Positions 32,416 through 42,255 of a DNA stretch of 64,000 nt are shown here, one piece after another. The stretch's first letter is position 1, and the number at the start of each line of letters is the position of its first letter. A program made the translations under genes and the position numbers. Under the pieces are notes generated by a model. That model worked only from the letters and a program-made list of their open reading frames with translations, was not told where the DNA came from and made no database searches. Source of the stretch: Clostridiales bacterium (GTDB taxonomy: Bacteria; Bacillota; Clostridia; Oscillospirales; Oscillospiraceae); the NCBI GenBank assembly GCA_004553495.1, contig SFLE01000003.1, positions 1 through 64,000 on the forward strand, read 5' to 3'.

Positions 32416-33151
32416 GCTTTTAAGGCGCGCGGAGGATCTGCGCGGAAGATGCGAGAAAACCGCGAGCGTCACGCACACGGCGTTTTTGACTCCCGCCGAG
32501 CAGTTTGCGCTGCTGGAGTGGGCAAAGTATACGCCCGATTGCAATATGCTGCTCTGCGGAGGAAACGATGCCTGCGAGCGTAAGGCGGCATTCTTCCTGC
32601 CGTTTTATATGCAGGAGGATGAATTTGAACCGAGTGAGTATATAACTGCCCTTTCAGTTAAAGCGCATTTCGGTCAGCCGACTCACCGCGACTATATGGG
32701 AGCAGTGCTGGGGCTTGGCATAAAGCGCGAGTGGCTGGGCGATATATGGGTCAGCGGCGAGAATGCCGTGGTGTTCGTTCTCAAAAGCGTTGAGCGCCAT
32801 GTAGCCGATGGGCTCGATAAGGTCGGCAGATTAGGCGTAAAGGTCAGTGCCGTCGATCTCGGCGATGTGAAAGCGCCGGAGCGGAAAGTGAAAAAGGTCT
32901 CGTTCTCGGTAAAGAGTATGCGCTTTGACGCGGTGCTTGCCGGATTGTTCGGACTTTCGCGCACGGCGGCGGCAGCGTGCATCGCTCAGGGCGAGGCGAG
33001 CCTCAACTACTCCGAGTGCACGAAAAACGATGCCGCCGTAACTGAGGGCGATGTGATATCTCTGCGCGGCCATGGCAAGGCGATGGTCTCCGGTTCCGGA
33101 GGCGTAAGCAGAAAAGGGCGGCTTTTCGTAGAAGCCGAGATATACCATTAG
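32402..33151 (+). CDS. ylmH: YlmH-like S4-domain RNA-binding protein
   Basis: 249 aa. N-terminal half is the YlmH domain (FLTPAEQFALLEWAK, HRDYMGAVLGLGIKREWLGDIWV), C-terminal S4 domain about 180-230 (MRFDAVLAGLFGLSRTAAAACIAQGEASLN). In Bacillus subtilis YlmH binds stalled 50S-peptidyl-tRNA complexes and takes part in ribosome-associated quality control; it is usually encoded in the division cluster near divIVA. Here it is the last gene of an operon, overlapping the GTPase-NYN fusion by 14 bp, which suggests joint action at the ribosome. Confidence 0.9.
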   Translation: MENDELLRRAEDLRGRCEKTASVTHTAFLTPAEQFALLEWAKYTPDCNMLLCGGNDACERKAAFFLPFYMQEDEFEPSEYITALSVKAHFGQPTHRDYMGAVLGLGIKREWLGDIWVSGENAVVFVLKSVERHVADGLDKVGRLGVKVSAVDLGDVKAPERKVKKVSFSVKSMRFDAVLAGLFGLSRTAAAACIAQGEASLNYSECTKNDAAVTEGDVISLRGHGKAMVSGSGGVSRKGRLFVEAEIYH

Positions 33152-33276
33152 AGATTGTCAAAAACCTATGCTGCTGAGGAAAGATAACCGCGCAGCGGGG
33201 GGGAGTTTGAGGGGCAGCGAAGCGACGGCGCGGCGAGAAAAGACCCGCCTCAAGTTAGATTATAGCCATCAAAATG

Positions 33277-33314
33277 CCTGATAAGACTGATTTATCAGTT
33301 TTATCAGGTTTTTT
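33277..33314 (+). terminator. Intrinsic terminator of ylmH operon
   Basis: CCTGATAAgACTGAT-tt-ATCAGTtTTATCAGG, a 15-bp stem with one G:U pair, followed by TTTTTT. Confidence 0.8.
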
Positions 33315-33401
33315 GACGAGCGTAGCGAGATTTTTCGTGAAAATTTATTCTCACAAAAAAATGTGTTTTATATAATTTGCAAAATAATTTATATAAAACT
33401 C

Positions 33402-33430
33402 TTGACAAATTAGAAAAGTGGGAGTATATT
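33402..33430 (+). promoter_or_regulatory. Sigma-A promoter of RHH-clpB operon
   Basis: TTGACA (33402-33407), 17-bp spacer, TATATT (33425-33430). The leader to the first ATG is about 90 nt. No CIRCE or CtsR box was seen around it. Confidence 0.8.
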
Positions 33431-33481
33431 ATAACCACAAAGTAAAAAATACAAGGGTCGGGTCATATGATGCGATCCTAT

Positions 33482-33497
33482 CGTCGATCGATCGACG
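33482..33497. promoter_or_regulatory. Perfect 16-bp palindrome in the RHH-clpB leader
   Basis: CGTCGATCGATCGACG, 8-bp arms without spacer, 52 bp after the -10 box and 28 bp before the RHH ATG. It may be an operator for the RHH protein encoded next to it, or an RNA hairpin. Confidence 0.5.
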
Positions 33498-33525
33498 GTA
33501 AAGCCGTGAAAAGAGAGAAGGAGCC

Positions 33526-34176
33526 ATGAAAAAGACATTATACAGCCTTATGCTTTCAGATGAAGTCGTCGCCGAGGTGGACAGACTTGCCCACAGACTC
33601 GGAACGAACCGTTCAAATCTTATAAATCAGATCCTTGCCGAGCATGTAAATCTCGTAACGCCCGAGCGCCGCATAAACGATATTTTCTCCGCGATGGAGC
33701 AGCTTATGACTCCGTCGCGCGAGCTCGTACCGTTTTTTGCGCCGAACGCGCTTACGATGTCACTGAAGTCCTCGCTTGAGTACAAGTACCGTCCCACGGT
33801 CAAATACGAGGTGGAGCTGTACCGCGGCGACAGCGACAGTCTCGGCGAGCTAACGGTCGTGTTCCGCACGCAATCGGCGGCGCTCATCCGCTCGATGACT
33901 GAATTTTTCCGCATATGGAAGAGCATCGAGGATGCGCATCTGCGCCCGATGATGGGTCAGAGCGCGCCGACCTACGCCCTGTATGAGGGCAAATTCATCC
34001 GCTCTATCGCTATTCCGACGCGCAATTGCAGCTCGCAGGAGCTGGCAAATGTCATATCGGAGTATATAAAACTGTTTGACACAATGATGAAAGGCTACCT
34101 CAGCGGCAGGCTCAATGCCCGCGATATTGAGGCGTGCTATTTCTCGCAGCTTAGAAGAGCGGAGATACTCATTTAA
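33526..34176 (+). CDS. Ribbon-helix-helix domain protein, putative clpB operon regulator
   Basis: 216 aa. Residues about 5-45 (YSLMLSDEVVAEVDRLAHRLGTNRSNLINQILAEHV) fit a CopG/Arc-type ribbon-helix-helix DNA-binding domain. The remaining 170 residues are a mixed alpha/beta region (KYEVELYRGDSDSLGELTVVFRTQ... ARDIEACYFSQLRRAE) that I do not recognise. GAGAAGGAG RBS. It is 15 bp upstream of clpB in the same transcript, so it is a plausible regulator of this chaperone operon, which lacks CIRCE and CtsR sites. Function inferred from fold and location. Confidence 0.7.
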   Translation: MKKTLYSLMLSDEVVAEVDRLAHRLGTNRSNLINQILAEHVNLVTPERRINDIFSAMEQLMTPSRELVPFFAPNALTMSLKSSLEYKYRPTVKYEVELYRGDSDSLGELTVVFRTQSAALIRSMTEFFRIWKSIEDAHLRPMMGQSAPTYALYEGKFIRSIAIPTRNCSSQELANVISEYIKLFDTMMKGYLSGRLNARDIEACYFSQLRRAEILI

Positions 34177-34191
34177 AAAGAAGGTGTTTTT

Positions 34192-36771
<2,580 letters not shown>

Positions 36772-36777
36772 AGTGTG

Positions 36778-36807
36778 AAAAGACGACCCGCGAGGGTCGT
36801 CTTTTTG
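36778..36807 (+). terminator. Intrinsic terminator of clpB
   Basis: AAAAGACGACCC-gcga-GGGTCGTCTTTTT, seven bases after the stop codon. Confidence 0.9.
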
Positions 36808-36863
36808 CCGGCTTGATGGCGTATGATATAATAAGCTCAACGAAACGAACGGAAAACGAATAT

Positions 36864-36908
36864 AAAAAAGCTCCCGTACCGAACTGACAGGTGCGGGAGC
36901 TGATTTTT
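36864..36908 (-). terminator. Intrinsic terminator of lysR gene
   Basis: AGCTCCCGCACC / GGTACGGGAGCT hairpin with nine-base loop and a TTTTTAT tract on the minus strand; the A-rich side is also a T7 run on plus. Confidence 0.85.
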
Positions 36909-36909
36909 T

Positions 36910-37794
36910 TTACTGTAAATTAAAATATTCAAGCACTATCTGTATGAATTTCTCCGTGGCGGGGGAGGGACGGCGACCCTTTTTCACCGCTATCGCAACA
37001 TCGCGGTACTGCGGCGGGTCGAGCTCCTTGAGCCGGATGTCAAACGGCATTCTTCCGGTAACGAGCTCCGAGAGCACTGAAACGCCCAGCCCGCTTTCGA
37101 CCATCGCCATGATGGAGTAGTCGTCGTTAACATCGCAGTAGTCGGTGATGGGCTCGGACAAAAAGGCGTTCAGTTGATTGAAAACCTTCGAGATCTCGTT
37201 GTTTGCCTCGTCCGTGAGCTTTATGATCCGCTCCTTGCTGAGCTCCTGCAGAGGGTAGCACGGCGCATCGGCAAGCGGGTGATCCGGCGGCAGCACCGCG
37301 AGCATACGGTCGCGCATGAGCACCGTTACATCAAGCTCCGGCGAATACGGCGCGCATATAAAGCCGCAGTCGATCTCGCCCGCGCAAAGCGCTTCCTCGG
37401 TCTCGCTGTACTCCATGTTCTGAAGCTGGAACACTATGCGGGGATAGCGCTGCTCAAAGTTTTTCAGTATAGAGGGCAGGCACTGCGTTGAAAAGCTCGA
37501 GCATGAGCCGATGCGGATAAAGCCGGTCTCCAGACCCTTGAGCGAGTTTGCCTGCTCCTGAAGCGCCTCGTAGTGGCTGCACAGATCCTTTATATACGGC
37601 AGCATCATCAGCCCGTCGGACGACAGTGCAAGTCCGCCCCTGCTGCGGCGCAGCAGATTAAGGTTCCACTCGTCCTCAAGGTCCGCGACCATGCGGCTGA
37701 CCGCCGACTGCGTGTAGCCCATCGCATCGGCAGCCTTTGTGATGCTGCCCATCTCGGCGACCTTTAAAAATGCTTGATACTTGTGGATAGCCAT
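36910..37794 (-). CDS. LysR-family transcriptional regulator
   Basis: 294 aa from the ATG at 37794 (GGAGGA five bases upstream). Winged HTH at 1-60 (YQAFLKVAEMGSITKAADAMGYTQSAVSRMVADLE) and a periplasmic-binding-protein-like effector domain (about 90-290: GFIRIGSCSSFSTQCLPSILKNF, CGFICAP, VAIAVKKGRRPSPATEKFI). It is transcribed away from a 700-bp non-coding region with repeated promoter modules; LysR regulators usually control the divergent transcript and themselves, so that region is its likely target. Confidence 0.9.
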   Translation of the reverse strand: MAIHKYQAFLKVAEMGSITKAADAMGYTQSAVSRMVADLEDEWNLNLLRRSRGGLALSSDGLMMLPYIKDLCSHYEALQEQANSLKGLETGFIRIGSCSSFSTQCLPSILKNFEQRYPRIVFQLQNMEYSETEEALCAGEIDCGFICAPYSPELDVTVLMRDRMLAVLPPDHPLADAPCYPLQELSKERIIKLTDEANNEISKVFNQLNAFLSEPITDYCDVNDDYSIMAMVESGLGVSVLSELVTGRMPFDIRLKELDPPQYRDVAIAVKKGRRPSPATEKFIQIVLEYFNLQ

Positions 37795-37890
37795 GATGCT
37801 CCTCCAATTCTGAAAATGAATGCCAAACAAATAATCAATTCTAATACTTCATATTATATGCCCAAAACGGGCATAAAGCAAGTGCAACAG

Positions 37891-37958
37891 ACATTCCGAA
37901 AACTCATATGATATATGAAAAATATTCGCTTGCGTAATGCGGAAAAGCATAGTATACT
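37891..37958 (+). promoter_or_regulatory. Promoter module P1 (upstream element plus -35/-10)
   Basis: TTGCGT (37930-37935), 17-bp spacer, TATACT (37953-37958). The 45 bp from 37891 to the end of the -35 box align without gaps to the module at 38350-38394 with 34 identities, including ACATTCCGAAAA and TATTCGCTTGCGT. Confidence 0.7.
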
Positions 37959-37964
37959 TTGACC

Positions 37965-38116
37965 ATAAAATAACGATGCTTGAAAAAAGGGTAACACCTT
38001 TTAGACATATTTCATCCATTCTTTCTCTCTCGTTATCGGGTCTCTCCACCCCGATAACACAACAATCTCCCGAAAACCGCGTGTCCGCTAACAACGGCGC
38101 GCGGTTTTCGTTTTTT
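37965..38116 (+). ncRNA. Candidate structured small RNA downstream of P1
   Basis: About 152 nt between promoter P1 and a strong intrinsic terminator. Three hairpins follow in a row: AAAAGG-gtaaca-CCTTTT (37985-38002), GTTATCGGG-tctctccac-CCCGATAAC (38032-38058, 9-bp perfect stem, pyrimidine-rich loop) and the terminator stem CGAAAACCGCG/CGCGGTTTTCG (38071-38110) with TTTTTT. A long open frame crosses the segment but has no ribosome binding site and reads through the terminator. The CUCUCC loop and the unpaired pyrimidine stretch (38011-38030) could pair with Shine-Dalgarno sequences. Transcription is predicted, not shown. Confidence 0.6.
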
Positions 38117-38149
38117 CAGTGGCGATTTGGCGCACCTACCAATACATAT

Positions 38150-38272
38150 GTTTCCGGTAGCCCGACCGGAGGGTGTCGGCAAAACCGGTAAACTTTCGCG
38201 TAACAAGAGTGAGAAATAATTCAAATCATCGGCGCAAACCGACACAATATTTATGCCTACGGCATGATTTGA
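38150..38272 (+). other. Inverted repeats between the candidate RNA and P2
   Basis: GTTTCCGG (38150-38157) pairs with CCGGTAAAC (38185-38193), enclosing CCGAC-cggagggt-GTCGG (38162-38179). A second unit TCAAATCAT (38221-38229) pairs perfectly with ATGATTTGA (38264-38272). Neither has a T-tract. No promoter of their own was recognised. Confidence 0.4.
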
Positions 38273-38333
38273 TCACATCTCATCCGGTGCCCCCTCTATT
38301 TACACAAGGTGGGGGTAGTGCGCTCAATAAATT

Positions 38334-38443
38334 GATAGTTAATTAACTAACATTCCGAAAAGTCAAGTATAGTATGATTTTTATTCGCTTGCGTTTTGTG
38401 CTAAAGGGTAGTACTATGATAACAGAAAGAGATAGTTAATTAA
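38334..38443. repeat. 13-bp direct repeat flanking promoter P2
   Basis: GATAGTTAATTAA occurs at 38334-38346 and again at 38431-38443, on either side of the P2 promoter, 97 bp apart. Both contain the palindromic TTAATTAA. They may be paired protein-binding sites. Confidence 0.5.
38350..38417 (+). promoter_or_regulatory. Promoter module P2 driving the 61-aa membrane protein gene
   Basis: TTGCGT (38389-38394), 17-bp spacer, TACTAT (38412-38417), with the same upstream module as P1. It lies 86 bp before the ATG of the 61-aa gene. Confidence 0.65.
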
Positions 38444-38503
38444 AAAACAAGCAAAGAACCACAAATCAAAAACCAAATCAATAACATAAAAGGAGTTTTC
38501 AAA

Positions 38504-38689
38504 ATGAGTAGCGAAGTAAAAAATTTCATCCGTAAGATCGTATTCACCGTCATCGCCTTTGCAGCCCTGTGCATCTTCTGCTTCGATATGTTTGGCTCCA
38601 CGGGCTCGCACCTCGGCTTCCTGGCTCTGCTCTTCCCGTTCCTGGGCATGCTCGAGTTTGTGCTGCCGACTCCCGACTTCCTGAAATAA
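38504..38689 (+). CDS. Hypothetical 61-aa membrane protein
   Basis: 61 aa with AAAGGAG RBS and its own strong terminator. The N-terminus is charged (MSSEVKNFIRKI), followed by one or two hydrophobic segments (residues about 13-28 and 37-54) joined by FGSTGSH, and ends LPTPDFLK. I do not recognise a family. Its promoter shares an unusual module with the neighbouring candidate RNA, so the two are probably co-regulated. Confidence 0.7.
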   Translation: MSSEVKNFIRKIVFTVIAFAALCIFCFDMFGSTGSHLGFLALLFPFLGMLEFVLPTPDFLK

Positions 38690-38728
38690 CGCAAGCTTAC
38701 GATTTTAAACATCAAAAGTGAAACATAG

Positions 38729-38763
38729 AAACGACCCCGCCCAACCGGGCGGGGTCGTTTCTT
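38729..38763 (+). terminator. Strong terminator after the 61-aa gene
   Basis: AAACGACCCCGCCC-aacc-GGGCGGGGTCGTTT, a 14-bp perfect stem. The T-tract is short (TTTCTT), and on the minus strand it could also stop read-through. Confidence 0.8.
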
Positions 38764-38803
38764 GCTGTAGTTGCCGGCAGGGGTTCGATTTCCGTCAGCT
38801 ATA

Positions 38804-39757
38804 TCAGTTTTTCTTGAGGAAAAAGCATATGAGGGCGATGCCGATGGCGGCGGAGAGCGCCATCAGAATATGGATCGGAGTGCTCGCATTGCCTATGCCG
38901 CCGGACCAGCTTACATTGACCGCAGGGTCAACATATTCGGCCGTCACATCGTTCCCGTCGGCGTCAAAAAGTTTTACGGAATAAAGCTCGATAACCGCCG
39001 CGTCGGATGGTGCGGCGAGGAGGTCGGTCAAGGCGTCAAAATCAAAAACGGTGAGGCTGTCCGGCTGTGTTATCTCGATGGTGGTTGTGTAAGCCTCCAT
39101 TGCGCGGGAGTCAAAGTAGACATGGAAGCATAGCTCGGCGGAGTATACGGAGCGGCAGTTGTACGCCGCGACAGCGTAAGCCGAGGATCTGCCGTTTTTG
39201 TCGTGTATCGCCTCGCAGCTGACACCGGCGGTGCTTTGAGACGGCGAGATCGACGCTCTTATAGCCCTGTATCTGCCGTTTATCCCGCGCTCAAGCTGTA
39301 CAAAGCCTTGAATATAGGCGCCGTCTTCGGCGGTGTAGAATATATACAGCTTCCCGCCGTGCTCTGCCCATGAGCGCACGGCAAGCGGGGGGATGTTGTC
39401 GTCGATGCTGGCTGATTTTACGGCGTACTCCTCCGCGGCAAGCAGCCGGCCTGCCTCGGTGTTCGGGTATTTAAACTCGGAAAAGTACAGCACGATTATG
39501 CACGCTATCGCGGCAGCGGCAGCCAGCAGCGCGGATATTACCTGCCGCCGCTTGTACCGGCGCAGAAAGCCGAGCTGAGGCTTCGGCGCGCGCTCGATCT
39601 TCAAGCCCGCGCGCATATCCGCCTCGACGCTCCTGCACTCGGGGCAGCTTGCGAGATGCTCCTTTACAAGCTGCGCCGTTTCGCTCTCCGTCAGTTCCTC
39701 GACATATGCCGGAAGCAGATCGCGTACAACGCAGCACGATAATTTCTGCTCATTCAT
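38804..39757 (-). CDS. Anti-sigma factor with zf-HC2 domain
   Basis: 317 aa from the ATG at 39757, overlapping the sigma gene by 8 bp (GGAGGTGA RBS inside the sigma gene). N-terminal zinc-binding anti-sigma domain with C-x-x-R... HLASCPECR (His-x3-Cys-x2-Cys), a membrane helix (about 71-91), a large extracytoplasmic beta-rich domain without recognised family, and a second hydrophobic segment close to the C-terminus (HILMALSAAIGIALICFFLKK). Such proteins hold the ECF sigma factor at the membrane until an envelope signal arrives. Confidence 0.88.
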   Translation of the reverse strand: MNEQKLSCCVVRDLLPAYVEELTESETAQLVKEHLASCPECRSVEADMRAGLKIERAPKPQLGFLRRYKRRQVISALLAAAAAIACIIVLYFSEFKYPNTEAGRLLAAEEYAVKSASIDDNIPPLAVRSWAEHGGKLYIFYTAEDGAYIQGFVQLERGINGRYRAIRASISPSQSTAGVSCEAIHDKNGRSSAYAVAAYNCRSVYSAELCFHVYFDSRAMEAYTTTIEITQPDSLTVFDFDALTDLLAAPSDAAVIELYSVKLFDADGNDVTAEYVDPAVNVSWSGGIGNASTPIHILMALSAAIGIALICFFLKKN

Positions 39758-40262
39758 TGTTTTCACCTCCGATGATCGTTGAAAGCTCCTGCTTGCCGCG
39801 GTAAAAGCGCACCCGCGCCCAGACCTCGCTGCGGCCGAGTATCTCGCCGATATCGCGGAACGAAAACTCACCCGCAAGACGCAGGTGTATTACCTCGCGC
39901 GTGTCCGTGTCGAGCTGCTGCATGGCACGGTACAGCCGCATTCGGTCCTCTCTCTGCTCTGCCGCGAGCGCGGGATCGTCCGGCGCGGGTATGCGCTCGG
40001 CGCTGTCAGGCTCAAGCGGCGCATTTTTCGCGCGGAGCGCAAGCTCCTTATACCAGAGCCGCTTTGCTATCGCGCACAGCCAGACCTGCGGTGAAGCCTC
40101 GCCGCGATAGCTGTCGAGACTGCCGAGCGCCCGATAAAATGTCTCCTGAGTGAGCTCCTCCGCCGTATCAGCCTCGCCTGTCAGCGAAAACAGATAGCGA
40201 TAAACGCTTTTGGCGTGCGTTATGTACAGATCCTCTCCCCTCGCCACGGACTTCACCTCCAT
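39750..40262 (-). CDS. ECF-type RNA polymerase sigma factor
   Basis: 170 aa. Sigma region 2 (VYRYLFSLTGEADTAEELTQETFYRALGSLDSYRGEASPQVWLCAIAKRLW) and region 4 (LDTDTREVIHLRLAGEFSFRDIGEILGRSEVWARVRFYRGKQEL) are both present, joined by a Pro/Ala-rich linker. The true start may be the ATG at 40262 or a GTG six codons in. Translationally coupled to its anti-sigma factor. Its regulon is unknown and no clear ECF -35 AAC motif was located upstream. Confidence 0.92.
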   Translation of the reverse strand: MEVKSVARGEDLYITHAKSVYRYLFSLTGEADTAEELTQETFYRALGSLDSYRGEASPQVWLCAIAKRLWYKELALRAKNAPLEPDSAERIPAPDDPALAAEQREDRMRLYRAMQQLDTDTREVIHLRLAGEFSFRDIGEILGRSEVWARVRFYRGKQELSTIIGGENNE

Positions 40263-40297
40263 TCATCCGTTAGTTACTTTAAACGGTCATTCGTTAC

Positions 40298-40330
40298 AAA
40301 AAAGCTCAGGCAAAATGCCTGAGCTTTTAA
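40298..40330 (-). terminator. Bidirectional terminator after nadE
   Basis: AAAAGCTCAGGCA-aaa-TGCCTGAGCTTTT, between the nadE stop and the sigma factor gene start. Confidence 0.88.
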
Positions 40331-40341
40331 GATTTTTTCGG

Positions 40342-42246
40342 TTACTCTTTTGCAACGGTGTCGAGCGACTCCATGAACAGCGAGTTTTCCGCATCCGAAG
40401 GGATGAGGAATCCGACTCTCGGCGAGACGGAGAACGCCTCGACGCTCGGACCGTCCATGAGGCAGCTGCGCTTGAACTGCTGGCTGAAATAGCGCTTGCA
40501 ATAGCTGCGCAGCCACTTGGTGAGTTCCTCGTCGGAAAACTCGTCGCCGTAGGCTGCCTTGGCAAGACGCATCGTCTTTGCGGGGGAGAAGCCGCAGATC
40601 ATCATTTTGTGGGTGAAGAAGTCCTGCAGGCTATAGGAGCCGACATTCTCCTCACTCTTCTGCTCGATCTGATCGTCGTGTATCGGCAGCAGCTCCGGAG
40701 TTACGGGGCAGTCGAGAACATCCCACAGCGCGTCGGCAAGGACCTTGTCCTCGGTGTGCTGCGCGATATAGCGAACGCCCGCGCGCACCTGAGTCTTGGT
40801 AAGACCCATGTTGACATCGTACATGCTGGTGTGGTCGCCGTTGTAGGTGCACCAGCCGTCAACGAACTCGCTGAGGTCCTCGGTGCCGACATCCAGACCG
40901 TTTACCTTGTTGGCAATGTCCATGAGCACCTGAGTGCGCTCGCGCGCCTGAGCGTTCTCAAACGCGATGGAGTAGTCGTCGTGAGCGTGGCCGATGTCAT
41001 CAAAGTGCTTGTAAACGCTCTCGCCGATGTCGATGACGCGGACCTCCGCGCCGACCTGCTCGGCGACAATGATGGCGTTGGACTTCGTGCGGGAGGATGT
41101 GCCGAAGCAGGGCAGGGTGCACGCAATGACATTCGTCGAGGGCAGCCCCATGCGCTTGACCGCCTCTGCGCAGATCATAACGGTGAGCGTTGAGTCAACG
41201 CCGCCGGAAATGCCCACGACGCAGTGGTCAAGACCGGCATAGGTCATGCGCTTTACAAGACCGGACACCTGAATGTCGATCATGCGGCGGCAGTAGTTGC
41301 CCATGTCCTTTTCAAGCTCGGGCAGGTGCGGGAGCTTGCGGTAGGTGCGGGTGAGCTTCGTTTCGCAAAGCTCCTCGCCCCAATAGAACTCGGAGTGGCT
41401 GTATTTATACTCGTTCCTGCCGTACTTGCCGGTTTTGCGGCGCAGGTTTTCAAGATATTCAACATCTATCTCGGATACCACGAAGCAGTCCTCGCATTCG
41501 TCGGAGGCGAGCACCTCACCGTTTTCGGCGACCATGCACAGACCGGAGTAGACATTATCGGTAGTGCTCTCACCCTTGCCGGGAGCGGCGAGGATCATGC
41601 CGCAGCGCAGGTGCTTTGAGCGGTATTTGATAGCGTCGGTAGCCTCAATGGTGGAGGTAACGGTGGCGGGGAATGATGCCAGCGATGCTATAACGGTTGC
41701 GCCGGCGAGCGCGTGGCGCGCGGCGGGGGAGTCGATGGCGTCGGCATCTGCGCCGAGCTCAACGGCAACGGACAGTCCGGGGAGGACATCGCTCGTGAAC
41801 AGAAGCTCGGTATCGAAATACGCGTCGAACTTGCCGCACACGGTAGCCTCTCCGCCCTCGTTGTCGGCGGGGGCAAACAGGGTGCCGGCGGTCTCGGAGC
41901 GGGGAACAAGACCCAGCAGCTCGCCGTCGGTTATAACGGCTGCAACGCTGTAGAGAGCGCCGCCTCTGGGCGCATAGGGCAGACCGACGATAACGAGCAT
42001 ATCCATGCCAGCGCTCGCCTCAATGACCTTTTCCAGAGCATTTTCCGCACCACGGAGGATAACGCTGTGACCGATGAGGTCATAGCAGGAGCATCCGGTG
42101 AGCGTGAGCTCGGGGAAAACGAGCACCTTGACGCCCGCATCGGAGGCTTTTTTCATGCACTCGATGACCTTGCCGGCGTTATAATTTGCGTCGGCGACCT
42201 TTATCATCGGAGATGCTGCCGCAACTTTGATAAATCCGTCTTTCAT
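40342..42246 (-). CDS. nadE: NAD(+) synthetase with degenerate nitrilase-type glutaminase domain
   Basis: 634 aa from the ATG at 42246 (GAGTGA RBS). N-terminal CN-hydrolase domain (1-270) and C-terminal NAD synthetase domain with PP-loop GISGGVDST (about 345-353), ALADALWDVLDCPVTPELLPIH-like region and KMMICGFSPAKTMRLAK. The synthetase converts deamido-NAD to NAD with ATP. In the glutaminase half the nucleophile-loop ICED is LGAD (Gly165 instead of Cys) and the catalytic Lys in VPK is Arg116 (LVPRS); only Glu46 (FPELTLTG) remains. The enzyme probably depends on free ammonia. Last gene of the glyS operon. Confidence 0.92.
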   Translation of the reverse strand: MKDGFIKVAAASPMIKVADANYNAGKVIECMKKASDAGVKVLVFPELTLTGCSCYDLIGHSVILRGAENALEKVIEASAGMDMLVIVGLPYAPRGGALYSVAAVITDGELLGLVPRSETAGTLFAPADNEGGEATVCGKFDAYFDTELLFTSDVLPGLSVAVELGADADAIDSPAARHALAGATVIASLASFPATVTSTIEATDAIKYRSKHLRCGMILAAPGKGESTTDNVYSGLCMVAENGEVLASDECEDCFVVSEIDVEYLENLRRKTGKYGRNEYKYSHSEFYWGEELCETKLTRTYRKLPHLPELEKDMGNYCRRMIDIQVSGLVKRMTYAGLDHCVVGISGGVDSTLTVMICAEAVKRMGLPSTNVIACTLPCFGTSSRTKSNAIIVAEQVGAEVRVIDIGESVYKHFDDIGHAHDDYSIAFENAQARERTQVLMDIANKVNGLDVGTEDLSEFVDGWCTYNGDHTSMYDVNMGLTKTQVRAGVRYIAQHTEDKVLADALWDVLDCPVTPELLPIHDDQIEQKSEENVGSYSLQDFFTHKMMICGFSPAKTMRLAKAAYGDEFSDEELTKWLRSYCKRYFSQQFKRSCLMDGPSVEAFSVSPRVGFLIPSDAENSLFMESLDTVAKE

Positions 42247-42255
42247 TGTTATCAC

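Larger units (their letters stand above)
33152..33525. other. Intergenic region between ylmH and the RHH-clpB operon
   Basis: 374 bp. It begins with a GC-rich stretch with GAAGCGAC/GCGGCGAG-type repeats and an imperfect inverted repeat (TTGAGGGGC... and ...GCCTCAAG, 33208-33253), possibly a degenerate REP-like element. Then come a terminator, a promoter and a palindrome, listed separately. Confidence 0.5.

Noticed and set aside
33380..33525. CIRCE or CtsR operator ahead of clpB
   Set aside because: Neither TTAGCACTC-N9-GAGTGCTAA nor tandem GGTCAAA repeats were found.
38155..38182. CCCGACCGG segment similar to part of the FMN riboswitch
   Set aside because: The other conserved elements of the FMN aptamer are absent and no flavin gene lies downstream.
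37937..38191. Open frame running through the candidate small RNA
   Set aside because: It lacks a ribosome binding site, begins within the promoter and passes through a strong terminator.
38768..38790. GGGTTCGATTTCC resembling a tRNA T-loop
   Set aside because: No acceptor, D or anticodon stems could be fitted to the flanking sequence, which is the terminator and the end of the anti-sigma gene.
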